Assembly: GCA_036003885.1 (NCBI GenBank)
Contig: DASYSA010000429.1
Location: 1 to 14,641 of the forward strand
Length of the DNA: 14,641 bases
Direction: 5' to 3'
DNA from: DASYSA01 sp036003885
GTDB taxonomy: Bacteria > Acidobacteriota > Blastocatellia > UBA7656
Under the pieces are notes generated by a model. The model had not been told where the DNA came from. It did not search any database and saw nothing but the letters and a program-made list of their open reading frames with translations. A program made the translations under genes and the position numbers. Shown piece after piece: positions 1-6,198 of the stretch (positions are counted from its first letter, which is position 1; every line of letters begins with the position of its first letter).

Positions 1-1
1 A

Positions 2-132
2 GTCAGAGGTCAGGGGTCAGAGATCAGAGGTCAGAAGTCAGAGATCAGAGGTCAGGGATCAGAGGTCAGAAGTCAGAGATCAGAGGTCAGGGATCAGAGG
101 TCAGAAGTCAGAGGTCAGACGTCAGAGGTCAC
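2..132. repeat. Heptamer tandem array 1 (RTCAGRN, about 19 units)
   Basis: A continuous run of 7-bp units of the form (G/A)TCAG(A/G)N begins at base 2 and ends in a partial unit at 128-132. The commonest units are GTCAGAG, ATCAGAG, GTCAGGG and GTCAGAA. There is a higher-order period of five units (35 bp): 30-64 and 65-99 are identical. The array lies just past the 3' end of the minus-strand peptidase gene and is probably cut by the window edge. It resembles the short tandemly repeated repetitive (STRR) heptanucleotides known in cyanobacteria and has no coding potential of its own. Confidence 0.95.
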
Positions 133-155
133 AAACACGGCCGCTGACCTCTGAC
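121..155. repeat. Hairpin joining array 1 to its inverted arm
   Basis: The last array units are followed by an inverted arm of the same heptamer at 144-165. Bases 121-131 and 145-155 form a perfect 11-bp stem around a 13-nt loop, and a longer pairing of 114-131 with 145-162 matches at 16 of 18 positions. The structure lies 5-50 bp past the minus-strand stop codon of the peptidase gene. It could therefore stabilise or end that transcript, although there is no T-run. Confidence 0.75.
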
Positions 156-169
156 CTCTGATCTCGGGA

Positions 170-631
170 TTACCAGAACTTCAGGCGGTGTAACCAGGCC
201 AGTACTTTGAGTCTCAGCTTATGGCCGGGCTGAGACAACTTGACCGGTTCACCTCCGCGCTCAACCAGCTTCACACGTCCGAGAACTCGTTCCAGCGGCA
301 CGGGCACGTCGGTTTGGGCGGCAGCGTCTCCGCGAGTCAACACGGAACGTTCGGACTGAGACCCTTCTACTCTTAGCACCCGATGAATAACCCCCGTATC
401 GTAGCGGCTCTGATAAAGGATGATATCGCCTGGTGAGATACGGTTATCGGGAACCGGCTCGACAGTAATGAGGTCGCCGTCCTCGATGGCGGGGCTCATG
501 CTGCTCCCGCTCATACGAATCTCAAGGGGGATGCTGCGGGACAATAACTGGCGAGCCTGCTCGAGAAAATCGGGGGTCTCCAAATTGACCTCGCGCCCTC
601 GCTCAGCCTTTATACTATCGTAGGCGCGCAT
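170..631 (-). CDS. S24/S26-family peptidase, Ser-His (SipW-like) type, no membrane anchor
   Basis: The 153-residue product carries the signal-peptidase fold signature. A GSSMSP box at residues 42-47 holds the likely nucleophile Ser44. A GD-containing strand follows at 68-69, then VIHRV at 81-85 with His83, and TRGD at 99-102 with Asp102. His in place of the bacterial general-base Lys is the pattern of SipW, archaeal and eukaryotic (SPC) signal peptidases. Unlike those enzymes it has no hydrophobic N-terminal anchor; the only membrane-seeking part is a basic, Trp-rich C-terminal helix (about 136-153). The start at 631 is chosen because TTGGAG lies 7-8 nt upstream and family similarity begins inside it; an in-frame extension to 754 has no similarity. 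It is the last of three minus-strand genes, 141 bp after the lipoprotein gene. Its substrate is unknown, and an S24-like regulatory autoprotease is the main alternative. Confidence 0.8.
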   Translation of the reverse strand: MRAYDSIKAERGREVNLETPDFLEQARQLLSRSIPLEIRMSGSSMSPAIEDGDLITVEPVPDNRISPGDIILYQSRYDTGVIHRVLRVEGSQSERSVLTRGDAAAQTDVPVPLERVLGRVKLVERGGEPVKLSQPGHKLRLKVLAWLHRLKFW

Positions 632-772
632 CGTACATCTCCAAAAAAGATCGACGCCTGAGCGACGTCCACCGCTTAACACCAGGGTTCGCAACCGACA
701 TTCGAAACAGCTACGCCCAATCATAACGCAACTAGATGGAGGCGAAAAGTCCAAAACCAGAATGAAGCAGAT

Positions 773-1327
773 TTATCTTCTAAAGACTGCGATCTTCCCA
801 TCTTTCGCGATCATCTTCAGCTCCATTCCGTCTTCGGAGAGTGAGAACTGGTGCCTCTTCTCGACCGGGGTCTTTTGAATCTGCCCCCTCGACATCACTA
901 TCTTCAAGATCAGCTGGTCCTCGCCCTCTATGACGAATTGCCCGCTGTCTTTGAAATTGGCTTTGTCCCGGGCTTTTGATGTGCGTGAGAAAGTCCCATC
1001 CGGAAGAAAGGTGATCTGGGTGGCGATCTGGTGTGGGATCATAGTCACCACCCCCTTCTCGTGAACCTCGGCGATGGTGTAGCTGCCGAGAAGCTTACCC
1101 GCGACTCCCGGTTTCTGGACCGGAAGACCAAGGGAGTCCTTAACTACAGGGCCTTGCTCCTGAGATGCTGCTTTGGCGTCGACCGGACTCGGTGGGGACG
1201 ACGCTGGTTTTGATTCCGTTGATGAAGCCGGTGTGGCTGCGGCCTTCGGATCGCCGGTGGCTGGTTTACTGCAAGCCGAGAGCGCCAGTCCACAAACAAG
1301 CAGAAGAACTATCGAGACTCGTCTCAT
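773..1327 (-). CDS. Small lipoprotein, unknown function
   Basis: The 184-residue product starts with a short basic region, a hydrophobic core (residues 4-16) and the lipobox L16-S-A-C19, so it should be lipidated at Cys19 and held in a membrane facing the periplasm. Residues 20-65 are a low-complexity Ala/Pro/Ser/Lys linker. The rest (about 70-184) is predicted mostly beta: a G-Y-x-I opening, a LPDGTF turn and a closing DGKIAVFRR strand, loosely like lipocalin-type small barrels. That likeness is weak and no family is claimed. ATG at 1327 is preferred over the in-frame TTG at 1339 because GGAAGAG sits at ribosome-binding distance. It lies between the HEAT-repeat gene and the S26 peptidase gene on the same strand; any joint role of the three is inference from order alone. 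Confidence 0.85.
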   Translation of the reverse strand: MRRVSIVLLLVCGLALSACSKPATGDPKAAATPASSTESKPASSPPSPVDAKAASQEQGPVVKDSLGLPVQKPGVAGKLLGSYTIAEVHEKGVVTMIPHQIATQITFLPDGTFSRTSKARDKANFKDSGQFVIEGEDQLILKIVMSRGQIQKTPVEKRHQFSLSEDGMELKMIAKDGKIAVFRR

Positions 1328-1362
1328 TCTCTCTTCCAATCAAAACGAATAACGCATGAAGT

Positions 1363-1379
1363 CGGACGTGATCCGTCCG
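1363..1379. repeat. Palindrome in the lipoprotein gene leader
   Basis: CGGACG (1363-1368) and CGTCCG (1374-1379) form a perfect 6-bp inverted repeat with a 5-nt centre. It lies 36-52 bp upstream of the lipoprotein start codon. It could be an operator or a leader hairpin, but six pairs can arise by chance in GC-rich DNA. Confidence 0.35.
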
Positions 1380-1467
1380 CGTCGATAGTCTTCAACATAC
1401 CACAATAGGGTTAGGCCTTCGCAATAGGCGAGAAAGAAAACCGAGTAGGAAATGTGAAACTCGGACC

Positions 1468-1577
1468 TGGGTACGCACGCTTCCAGCGTGCCCACCATCC
1501 GCAAGCGTGCACGCTGGGTACGCACGCTTCCAGCACCCACCTTCCGCAAGCGTGCAGGCTGGAAGCCTGCGTACCCA
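1468..1577. repeat. Complex palindromic repeat of the GCACGCTGGAAGCGTGC family
   Basis: The outer ends, 1468-1487 and 1558-1577, are inverted copies of one another at 19 of 20 positions. Inside are further direct and inverted copies of the core, including a perfect 7-bp stem with a 3-nt loop (1475-1481 and 1485-1491). The same core recurs at 10163-10210. The block begins 7 bp past the stop codon of the HEAT-repeat gene, so it may form the 3' end of that transcript. It looks like a dispersed REP-like intergenic element without protein-coding content. Confidence 0.85.
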
Positions 1578-1583
1578 GCAGCC

Positions 1584-4500
1584 TCAGGGCGGAGTCGTCT
1601 TCTGTCCAGTCTTTCCAGTTTGGAGCTGTTCGCGGGATCGAAGCCGCTCGACCGCCTTCGCCGCCGCTGCCCGTACATCCGCAGACACGTCCGTGTCGGC
1701 CAGTCGCTCCAGTTGAGCCGCCACACCATTGGTCCCTAACTCTCCCAGCCCGGCTGCTGCGAGCTGTCGCACTTCCTCATTCTGATCTGAGAGCGATGCT
1801 ACGAGTGCGTCGACAGATCGAGCGTCCGGGAAGCGGCTCAAGGCGGTAATCGCTCTCTTCTTGACCGCAGCCGAGCCGGTTCGCATCACCGCCAGAATGG
1901 GCTCCAGGGCAGCCGAATCGCCGATCTTTCCCAACGCATCAATTGCCTCGAGCCGAGCACCCGAGGAGTCCGTCCTCAGCAAAGCGGCGAGCGCGGGGAC
2001 AGCGTCCTTCGAACCAATTTCACCAAGCGCCTCGGCCGCGAGCGATCTCACGGACGGACGGCTATCCGTCAGCGCGGCGATCAAGCTCGACAAGGCTGGA
2101 CCTCCGATCTGAGCGAGCGCAGCAGACGCTTGAGAGCGGAGCGTGCTCGACTCATCCCGCAGCAGCGAGATCAGCGGAGCGACAGCGCGCTGGTTTCCCG
2201 TCTCGCCCAGCGCCCGAACCGCAGCCGACCGCACTCCGGCAATCGGGTCTGAGAGCGCCGAGACCAGCTTGTCCATCGCACGGCTCGAACTGATACCACC
2301 CAATGCGTTGATCGCCGCCTCTCTGGTCGAAGGGGCCGAGGATGCCGCCGCTTCCAGAAGCGGCTCGACAGCCGCCTCCCCCATGTGGCCCAGCGCCCTT
2401 CCGGCTTCCTGCCTGACGAAATTGTGCTCGTCCTTGAGCATCGCGGTAAGCGGTTTGATTGCTCGCGCATCGCCAATCACTCCCAGCGTGTGTGCGGCAA
2501 CAGCTCGAGTATCAGCCGATGCTCCTCTGTCCTGAACCAAGGCCAGCAGCGGTTCGACAGCCGGTGTCCCGATGCGCCAGAGCACTCGCGCGGCTCTCAC
2601 ACGTTCGCTGTCGCGGTCGGAACGCATGAGATTCACCAGCGGCTCAATCGCCTTCGATCCGGCCGCGATCAGAGCTTCGGCCGCGTAGTAACGCACTACC
2701 GGATCTTTGTCTCTCAACGCCGATGCCAGGGGTTGAACGGTCTGTTCGAGATAACCATCCGAAGAGGCACGGGCAAGCACCTGGGCCGCGCGAGATCGCA
2801 CCCGCCAATCCGGGCTTTCAAGCGAAGCCACCAGCACCTGAGTAGCGCGCGGGTCCCGCATGCGAGCAAGAGCTTCGGCAACCGCCAGGCTTACTCGAAT
2901 GTCACGGTCGTTGAGCGCAGCTGTCAGCTGGCCAAGAGCGCGACTGTCTTTCATATAGCCGAGCGTCGCCGCAGCCTGAATCCGTACATCGACGCTCGGG
3001 TCGCCCAGCAATCCGGCAACTGCATCGACACCTCGTGGATCGCCGAGCAGACCGATCGTATTCGCAGCCTCGGCCCTTACCCTCGAGTCAGGGTCCTTCA
3101 TCGCAGCGATGACGACGGGCACCGCGCTCGAGTCGCCGAGCCGCGCGAGACTCATGAGCGCGGCCGAGCGAGTCTGCCAATGCGAGTTCGATACATCTAT
3201 TGAAAGCCTCTGAACTGATATTCCCAGCGAACCGAGCGACTGTACGGCCGCCTGTCGAACGCCAGGATCTTCGTCCTTAGCCGCTACAAACAGCGCATCC
3301 GACGCGGTGTGATCCGCGATCGAGCCGAGCGCCGACACCGCGGCCCTGCGAACGTCCTTGTCGAGACCGCCCGCTGCTGTGATAAGGGGATCCACCGCGC
3401 GACGATCCTTCAACAGGCCGAGCGACTCCGCAGCTCTGACTCTGACCTGCGACTCCGGCGAGTTGGCCAGGGCAGCGATGAGAGGGCTGATCGCTTTGGG
3501 ATCGCCCAACAAGCCCAGTCTCTGGGCTGCAATTGTCTTCGCGTTGACGTCCCCGGTCGCGAGGCCCTCCGCGAGTCGGTCGACAGTGATGTCGATCGAC
3601 CGAAGCGCGGCCACCTGTGCCTCTCCCAATCTCCCATCGCTGCCCCTCGAACCGAGTAGGAGATCCGCCGCGCGGTTCCTGTCAAAGGATGCGACTGTGC
3701 TCGTCAGAGCGCTGACCACCTGCGGCGACTTCTCCTGCGCGAGGAGTCTCACTACAGCAGAGAGCGCGCGTCCGGCGAGATCTGCAGGCGTGTCCGGCCT
3801 GACGGATCGAGCGAGAGAATTAGTGGCTGCCAACCTGACTCGAGGTTCCTTGTCATCGAGCAGGGCTACGAGAGCGGGAACTGCGTCTTCGCTGTTGAAT
3901 GCGCCAAGGGACTCTGCCAGCAGCAGGCGCATACCAACTCTTTCAGCTTGTTCTTTAGGCGAAATGTTGGCTGCCCCAACCATAGCTATCATCGCGGGAA
4001 GGGCGCGCTTATCTGCCAACTCGATCAGGGTTTGAAAGGCCTCGCGCCTGACGTCGGGATACTGGCTTTGCAACGCCGCAGAGATCCGGTCCAGGTGATC
4101 GCGGTTGCCCAATCGGTATAGCGCCGCCGCGTATTGCCATGAATCAGGACTCGAGCCAGGGTCGAGTGAGGCAATGACTTCGGCGGCTCGGGTCTCTCCC
4201 AGCCTACCGAGGGCCACGGCCGCCGCTCGTCTAACGCCCAGTTCCTCATCTTTCAATAGACCCATTAGGGCATCGGCGCCTTTGCCCAACTTCATCTCGC
4301 CTACCGCGGAAGCTGCGGCCCGTCTCACGTTCTCATGCTCGTCTGCCAGGGCGGAAATCAACGAATCGGCAGCTGGCATATATTTGAGCCTGGCCAATGC
4401 ATCAGCGGCCTGCGCCCGGGTGTAGGGATCCGGTACGGTGAGCAGTTTCTCAAACACGGCGCCTGAGGATGAGTCGCCTAGAGCGCCCAAAGCCTCCATT

Positions 4501-4826
4501 GCGGCCCACCGAACAAACCAGTTCTCGTCGTTAGCCAATGCAAGGAGTACAGAGGACGATTTCGTGTCGCCGCGGAGGCCGAGAGCCCGGGCAGCTTCAC
4601 CTCTGACATACCAATCGGGATCGGAGAGGGATCTCCTGATCTTCTCGAGGCTGGCGGCATCGGTCGAATCAGCAAGCGCGAAGACTTCTCCCGCGCGTTT
4701 TGCGGATTGACTGATCTGCTGACTCCTGGGTTGGGTGGTTTGGCCGAGCGCCTGAGCCACTGGAGAAGCCAGTATCGTGATCGCTACTAGCAACACCCTC
4801 TCCAATGACGGCTGGTCCTTTCTCAT
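1584..4826 (-). CDS. Secreted giant HEAT-repeat (PBS-lyase-type) protein
   Basis: The 1080-residue product opens with a signal peptide: a basic start, a hydrophobic core at about 11-24 and a likely cut after A24-Q-A26, so it probably acts in the periplasm or outside the cell. From about residue 40 to 1060 it consists of about 32 HEAT repeats of roughly 31 residues. Most show the Asp-rich turn followed by VRxxAAxALG and GDxxA. Repeats 6-11 are the least regular. The last 20 residues are a polar tail. Such solenoids are binding scaffolds; the E-Z-type phycobilin-lyase motif name describes the repeat and is not evidence of lyase activity. No catalytic or membrane-anchor domain is visible. The ATG at 4826 is the first in frame and yields the signal peptide; only a weak AGG precedes it. 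Start to stop is intact. The partner is unknown. Confidence 0.93.
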   Translation of the reverse strand: MRKDQPSLERVLLVAITILASPVAQALGQTTQPRSQQISQSAKRAGEVFALADSTDAASLEKIRRSLSDPDWYVRGEAARALGLRGDTKSSSVLLALANDENWFVRWAAMEALGALGDSSSGAVFEKLLTVPDPYTRAQAADALARLKYMPAADSLISALADEHENVRRAAASAVGEMKLGKGADALMGLLKDEELGVRRAAAVALGRLGETRAAEVIASLDPGSSPDSWQYAAALYRLGNRDHLDRISAALQSQYPDVRREAFQTLIELADKRALPAMIAMVGAANISPKEQAERVGMRLLLAESLGAFNSEDAVPALVALLDDKEPRVRLAATNSLARSVRPDTPADLAGRALSAVVRLLAQEKSPQVVSALTSTVASFDRNRAADLLLGSRGSDGRLGEAQVAALRSIDITVDRLAEGLATGDVNAKTIAAQRLGLLGDPKAISPLIAALANSPESQVRVRAAESLGLLKDRRAVDPLITAAGGLDKDVRRAAVSALGSIADHTASDALFVAAKDEDPGVRQAAVQSLGSLGISVQRLSIDVSNSHWQTRSAALMSLARLGDSSAVPVVIAAMKDPDSRVRAEAANTIGLLGDPRGVDAVAGLLGDPSVDVRIQAAATLGYMKDSRALGQLTAALNDRDIRVSLAVAEALARMRDPRATQVLVASLESPDWRVRSRAAQVLARASSDGYLEQTVQPLASALRDKDPVVRYYAAEALIAAGSKAIEPLVNLMRSDRDSERVRAARVLWRIGTPAVEPLLALVQDRGASADTRAVAAHTLGVIGDARAIKPLTAMLKDEHNFVRQEAGRALGHMGEAAVEPLLEAAASSAPSTREAAINALGGISSSRAMDKLVSALSDPIAGVRSAAVRALGETGNQRAVAPLISLLRDESSTLRSQASAALAQIGGPALSSLIAALTDSRPSVRSLAAEALGEIGSKDAVPALAALLRTDSSGARLEAIDALGKIGDSAALEPILAVMRTGSAAVKKRAITALSRFPDARSVDALVASLSDQNEEVRQLAAAGLGELGTNGVAAQLERLADTDVSADVRAAAAKAVERLRSREQLQTGKTGQKTTPP

Positions 4827-4880
4827 CTAGTAGCCTGAGCCATTGACTTGGCGGCCGAATACCGAAGCGATTCTACATTT

Positions 4881-4950
4881 GTCACTTGTCATTTGTCACT
4901 TGTCATTTGTCATTGGTCATTTGTCCCTGGTGATTGGCCATTGGTCAATC
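4881..4950. repeat. Heptamer tandem array 2 (GTCANTT-type, 10 units)
   Basis: Ten consecutive 7-bp units begin with GTCACTT and GTCATTT alternating, then drift through GTCATTG and GTCCCTG to GTCAATC. The phase is kept throughout although the last units are degenerate. The array is upstream of the HEAT-repeat gene, 55-124 bp from its start codon, so it lies within that gene's likely promoter region. It shares the GTCA lead and the 7-bp period with array 1 but has different trailing bases. Confidence 0.93.
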
Positions 4951-4986
4951 AACTGCGCCAGTGGGCGGAGATCAGTAGCTAAGGAG

Positions 4987-5025
4987 AAATGACGAGTGAC
5001 AAGTGACCAATGACAAGTGACCAAT
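4987..5025. repeat. Inverted arm of heptamer array 2
   Basis: Five units of the form NNNTGAC (AAATGAC, GAGTGAC, AAGTGAC, CAATGAC, AAGTGAC) and a partial CAAT run in the opposite sense to 4881-4950, with a 36-bp unrelated centre (4951-4986). The two arms can pair over several units, so the whole 4881-5025 block could form a long imperfect hairpin. The arrangement mirrors array 1 and its inverted arm. Confidence 0.9.
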
Positions 5026-5031
5026 CTTCAA

Positions 5032-5065
5032 AATGCCCGCGCAGCAAGTAAACTGCGCGGGCATT
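5032..5065 (-). terminator. 13-bp perfect stem-loop after the orphan gene
   Basis: AATGCCCGCGCAG (5032-5044) and its exact complement (5053-5065) enclose an 8-nt loop. It lies 36 bp past the stop codon of the minus-strand gene at 5101-5478. On the minus strand it is followed by TTTGAAG, a weak T-rich tail. A transcription terminator is the simplest reading. The outer A/T pairs mean it could act on either strand. Confidence 0.75.
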
Positions 5066-5100
5066 CTATTGGATATCTCAGTTGCACTCAGGCGATGCTT

Positions 5101-5478
5101 TTAAGCGGCAAGGCGAGTTCCAGACGCTCCTGTCTTTGCGGCCAAACCGCCATTTCGAGCGAGTGCGCGCTCAACCGCCGGCACCGCGTGCGCAACGTTA
5201 ATTTTGAGATAGCGCACCAGATGACCCACCTCCGTCGGAGTCAGTTCCTCGAGCGTTCTAGCCGGAATCCCCAACGGGATGAGATAGGAGCTCATACTAA
5301 GCCCAGCCGCTCTCATCTCAGTCTCGAGCGCCTTAATGAATGCCTCACGCTCGGAGATTGTCATCACTACCAATCCGTCTCGAACAAAGCTTTTGAGATC
5401 ATCGGGATCCATCGCCCCGATGGCCGTCTTACCACCGTTCTGATTTCTTGTTCCTATGTTTTTTACATTCTTAGCCAT
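5101..5478 (-). CDS. Small protein of unknown function
   Basis: The 125-residue product is not recognised. It has no signal peptide, membrane segment or Cys cluster, so it is probably cytoplasmic. Residues 1-22 are polar and Asn/Gly/Lys-rich; residues 23-110 look helical, with the segments DPDDLKSFVRDG, ISEREAFIKALETEM and LTPTEVGHLVRYL; the tail is Ala/Gly-rich. Support for a real gene comes from the ATG at 5478, a purine-rich GGGGGA 12 nt upstream (somewhat far for a ribosome-binding site), a protein-like composition, and the strong hairpin just past its stop. It stands alone between heptamer array 2 and a long non-coding stretch. It is read in the same direction as the HEAT-repeat gene but is separated from it by the array and hairpin, so it is probably a separate transcript. 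Confidence 0.65.
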   Translation of the reverse strand: MAKNVKNIGTRNQNGGKTAIGAMDPDDLKSFVRDGLVVMTISEREAFIKALETEMRAAGLSMSSYLIPLGIPARTLEELTPTEVGHLVRYLKINVAHAVPAVERALARNGGLAAKTGASGTRLAA

Positions 5479-5670
5479 TTATTGTTCTTATCCCCCTTTG
5501 CCCTCAGGCCCTACCTACCTTCTATATGGCACTCAAAGCCTCGGGCAACCCATTCTGTGCTCACGACACCAAGCAACTCGACAGTCAGACACCTTAAACG
5601 CAAGTAGCTTCCTTTTGTTTCACGGAAGCTGTGACCGCCGTTTTGAACCTCGCATCGTTCGCCCTCCAGC

Positions 5671-5688
5671 TAGCCACCTTCGTGGCTA
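5671..5688. repeat. 7-bp hairpin in the non-coding stretch
   Basis: TAGCCAC (5671-5677) and GTGGCTA (5682-5688) form a perfect 7-bp stem with loop CTTC. A second GTGG/CCAC pairing (5682-5685 with the CCAC just after 5688) competes with it. Function unknown. Confidence 0.5.
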
Positions 5689-5767
5689 AACCACGGATAA
5701 ATAGAGCAAACAATATGCCACCACTATCTGCGTCGGAGGACGACGGCTGCGTTTTCCGTCGATTCCG

Positions 5768-5787
5768 GCAATCCCACCTGGGATTGC
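5768..5787. repeat. 20-bp near-perfect palindrome
   Basis: GCAATCCCA (5768-5776) and TGGGATTGC (5779-5787) are exact inverted copies separated by CC. A two-base centre makes an RNA hairpin awkward, so a dimeric DNA-binding-protein site is the more natural reading. Half-sites of nine bases over so short a spacing are unlikely by chance. Confidence 0.55.
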
Positions 5788-5983
5788 TCTCACAAGAACG
5801 TACGTTTCCGGATATTGTTGCGGTTTTATTTGAAAGGCGGACGAGGGCTAAATCGAGTAAATCTTCAGTGCGCTCGCGCCTCACCTGAGGCTTCCTGGAA
5901 GAAAATACAATCGGGGGTGAGGCATCGACGCTCACTAATCCGTCTCAGCAGCTGACAAATTGTGCAATTCTGCCTCAAGCGGT

Positions 5984-6057
5984 CCGACCCGGCCGTCTGA
6001 AATTCCCGGCGGAAACCGGTAGCCAACTAACGGGTCGGTAAGGTGTAGTGGCTGCCG
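5984..6057 (+). other. Interleaved inverted repeats, possible pseudoknot or alternative hairpins
   Basis: CCGACCCG (5984-5991) pairs exactly with CGGGTCGG (6031-6038). CGGTAGCCA (6017-6025) pairs with TGGCTGCCG (6049-6057) with one G-U wobble. The order A, B, A', B' gives either an H-type pseudoknot or two mutually exclusive hairpins. The element is about 140 bp upstream of the gene at 6199 on the same strand. Each stem alone could arise by chance in a stretch this long, so this is tentative. Confidence 0.3.
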
Positions 6058-6126
6058 CTGGTTTTCTGGTCCTGGGTCAGAGGAAGCTATGTAAGGGTCC
6101 TCTCCAAGAGCTGTGGTAAGATCGGG

Positions 6127-6188
6127 TTCGATACGTGAGTTTCAGAGCGCGCAGTCCCTTTTAGAGGACGAGAACGTAACGTATCGAA
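6127..6188 (+). repeat. 10-bp inverted repeat in the leader of the 6199 gene
   Basis: TTCGATACGT (6127-6136) and ACGTATCGAA (6179-6188) are exact inverted copies enclosing 42 bp. The second arm ends directly before the AAGAAGG ribosome-binding site (about 6187-6193) of the gene starting at 6199. If transcribed, the stem would abut or partly cover that site, which suggests translational control. A split DNA operator is the alternative. Confidence 0.5.
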
Positions 6189-6198
6189 AGAAGGCACC

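Larger units (their letters stand above)
5479..6198. other. 720-bp non-coding stretch with several inverted repeats
   Basis: No convincing gene is present; open frames on both strands (for example 5594-5935 minus and 5631-5888 plus) have no ribosome-binding site or recognisable composition. The stretch contains separate palindromes at 5671-5688 and 5768-5787, a pair of interleaved inverted repeats at 5984-6057 and a 10-bp inverted repeat at 6127-6188. It must also contain the promoter of the gene at 6199 and the promoter of the minus-strand gene at 5478. No clear -35/-10 pair was found for either. Confidence 0.6.

Noticed and set aside
2..132. CRISPR array
   Set aside because: The units are 7 bp in direct contact with no spacers, and no cas gene is nearby.
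632..754. N-terminal extension of the S26 peptidase to 754
   Set aside because: The ATG at 631 has a good ribosome-binding site, and the 41 extra residues are Cys/Arg-rich without hydrophobic anchor character.
2385..3203. Long plus-strand open frame (272 codons) inside the HEAT-repeat gene, with others at 3358-4035 and 1861-2535
   Set aside because: These are antisense shadows of a GC-rich, strongly periodic gene. Their translations are Arg/Ser-rich without domains, and the minus-strand reading is a clear repeat protein.
1584..4826. Reading the HEAT-repeat protein as a phycobilin lyase
   Set aside because: The PBS-lyase name refers only to the repeat type. There is no phycobiliprotein context and the protein is exported.
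5594..5935. Minus-strand frame of 113 codons, and the overlapping plus frame 5631-5888
   Set aside because: Neither has a ribosome-binding site, a domain or a convincing composition, and each overlaps the other and the palindromes at 5671 and 5768.
6121..6140. tRNA T-loop-like GGGTTCGATAC
   Set aside because: The flanking bases do not form the 5-bp T stem and no acceptor or anticodon arm could be found.
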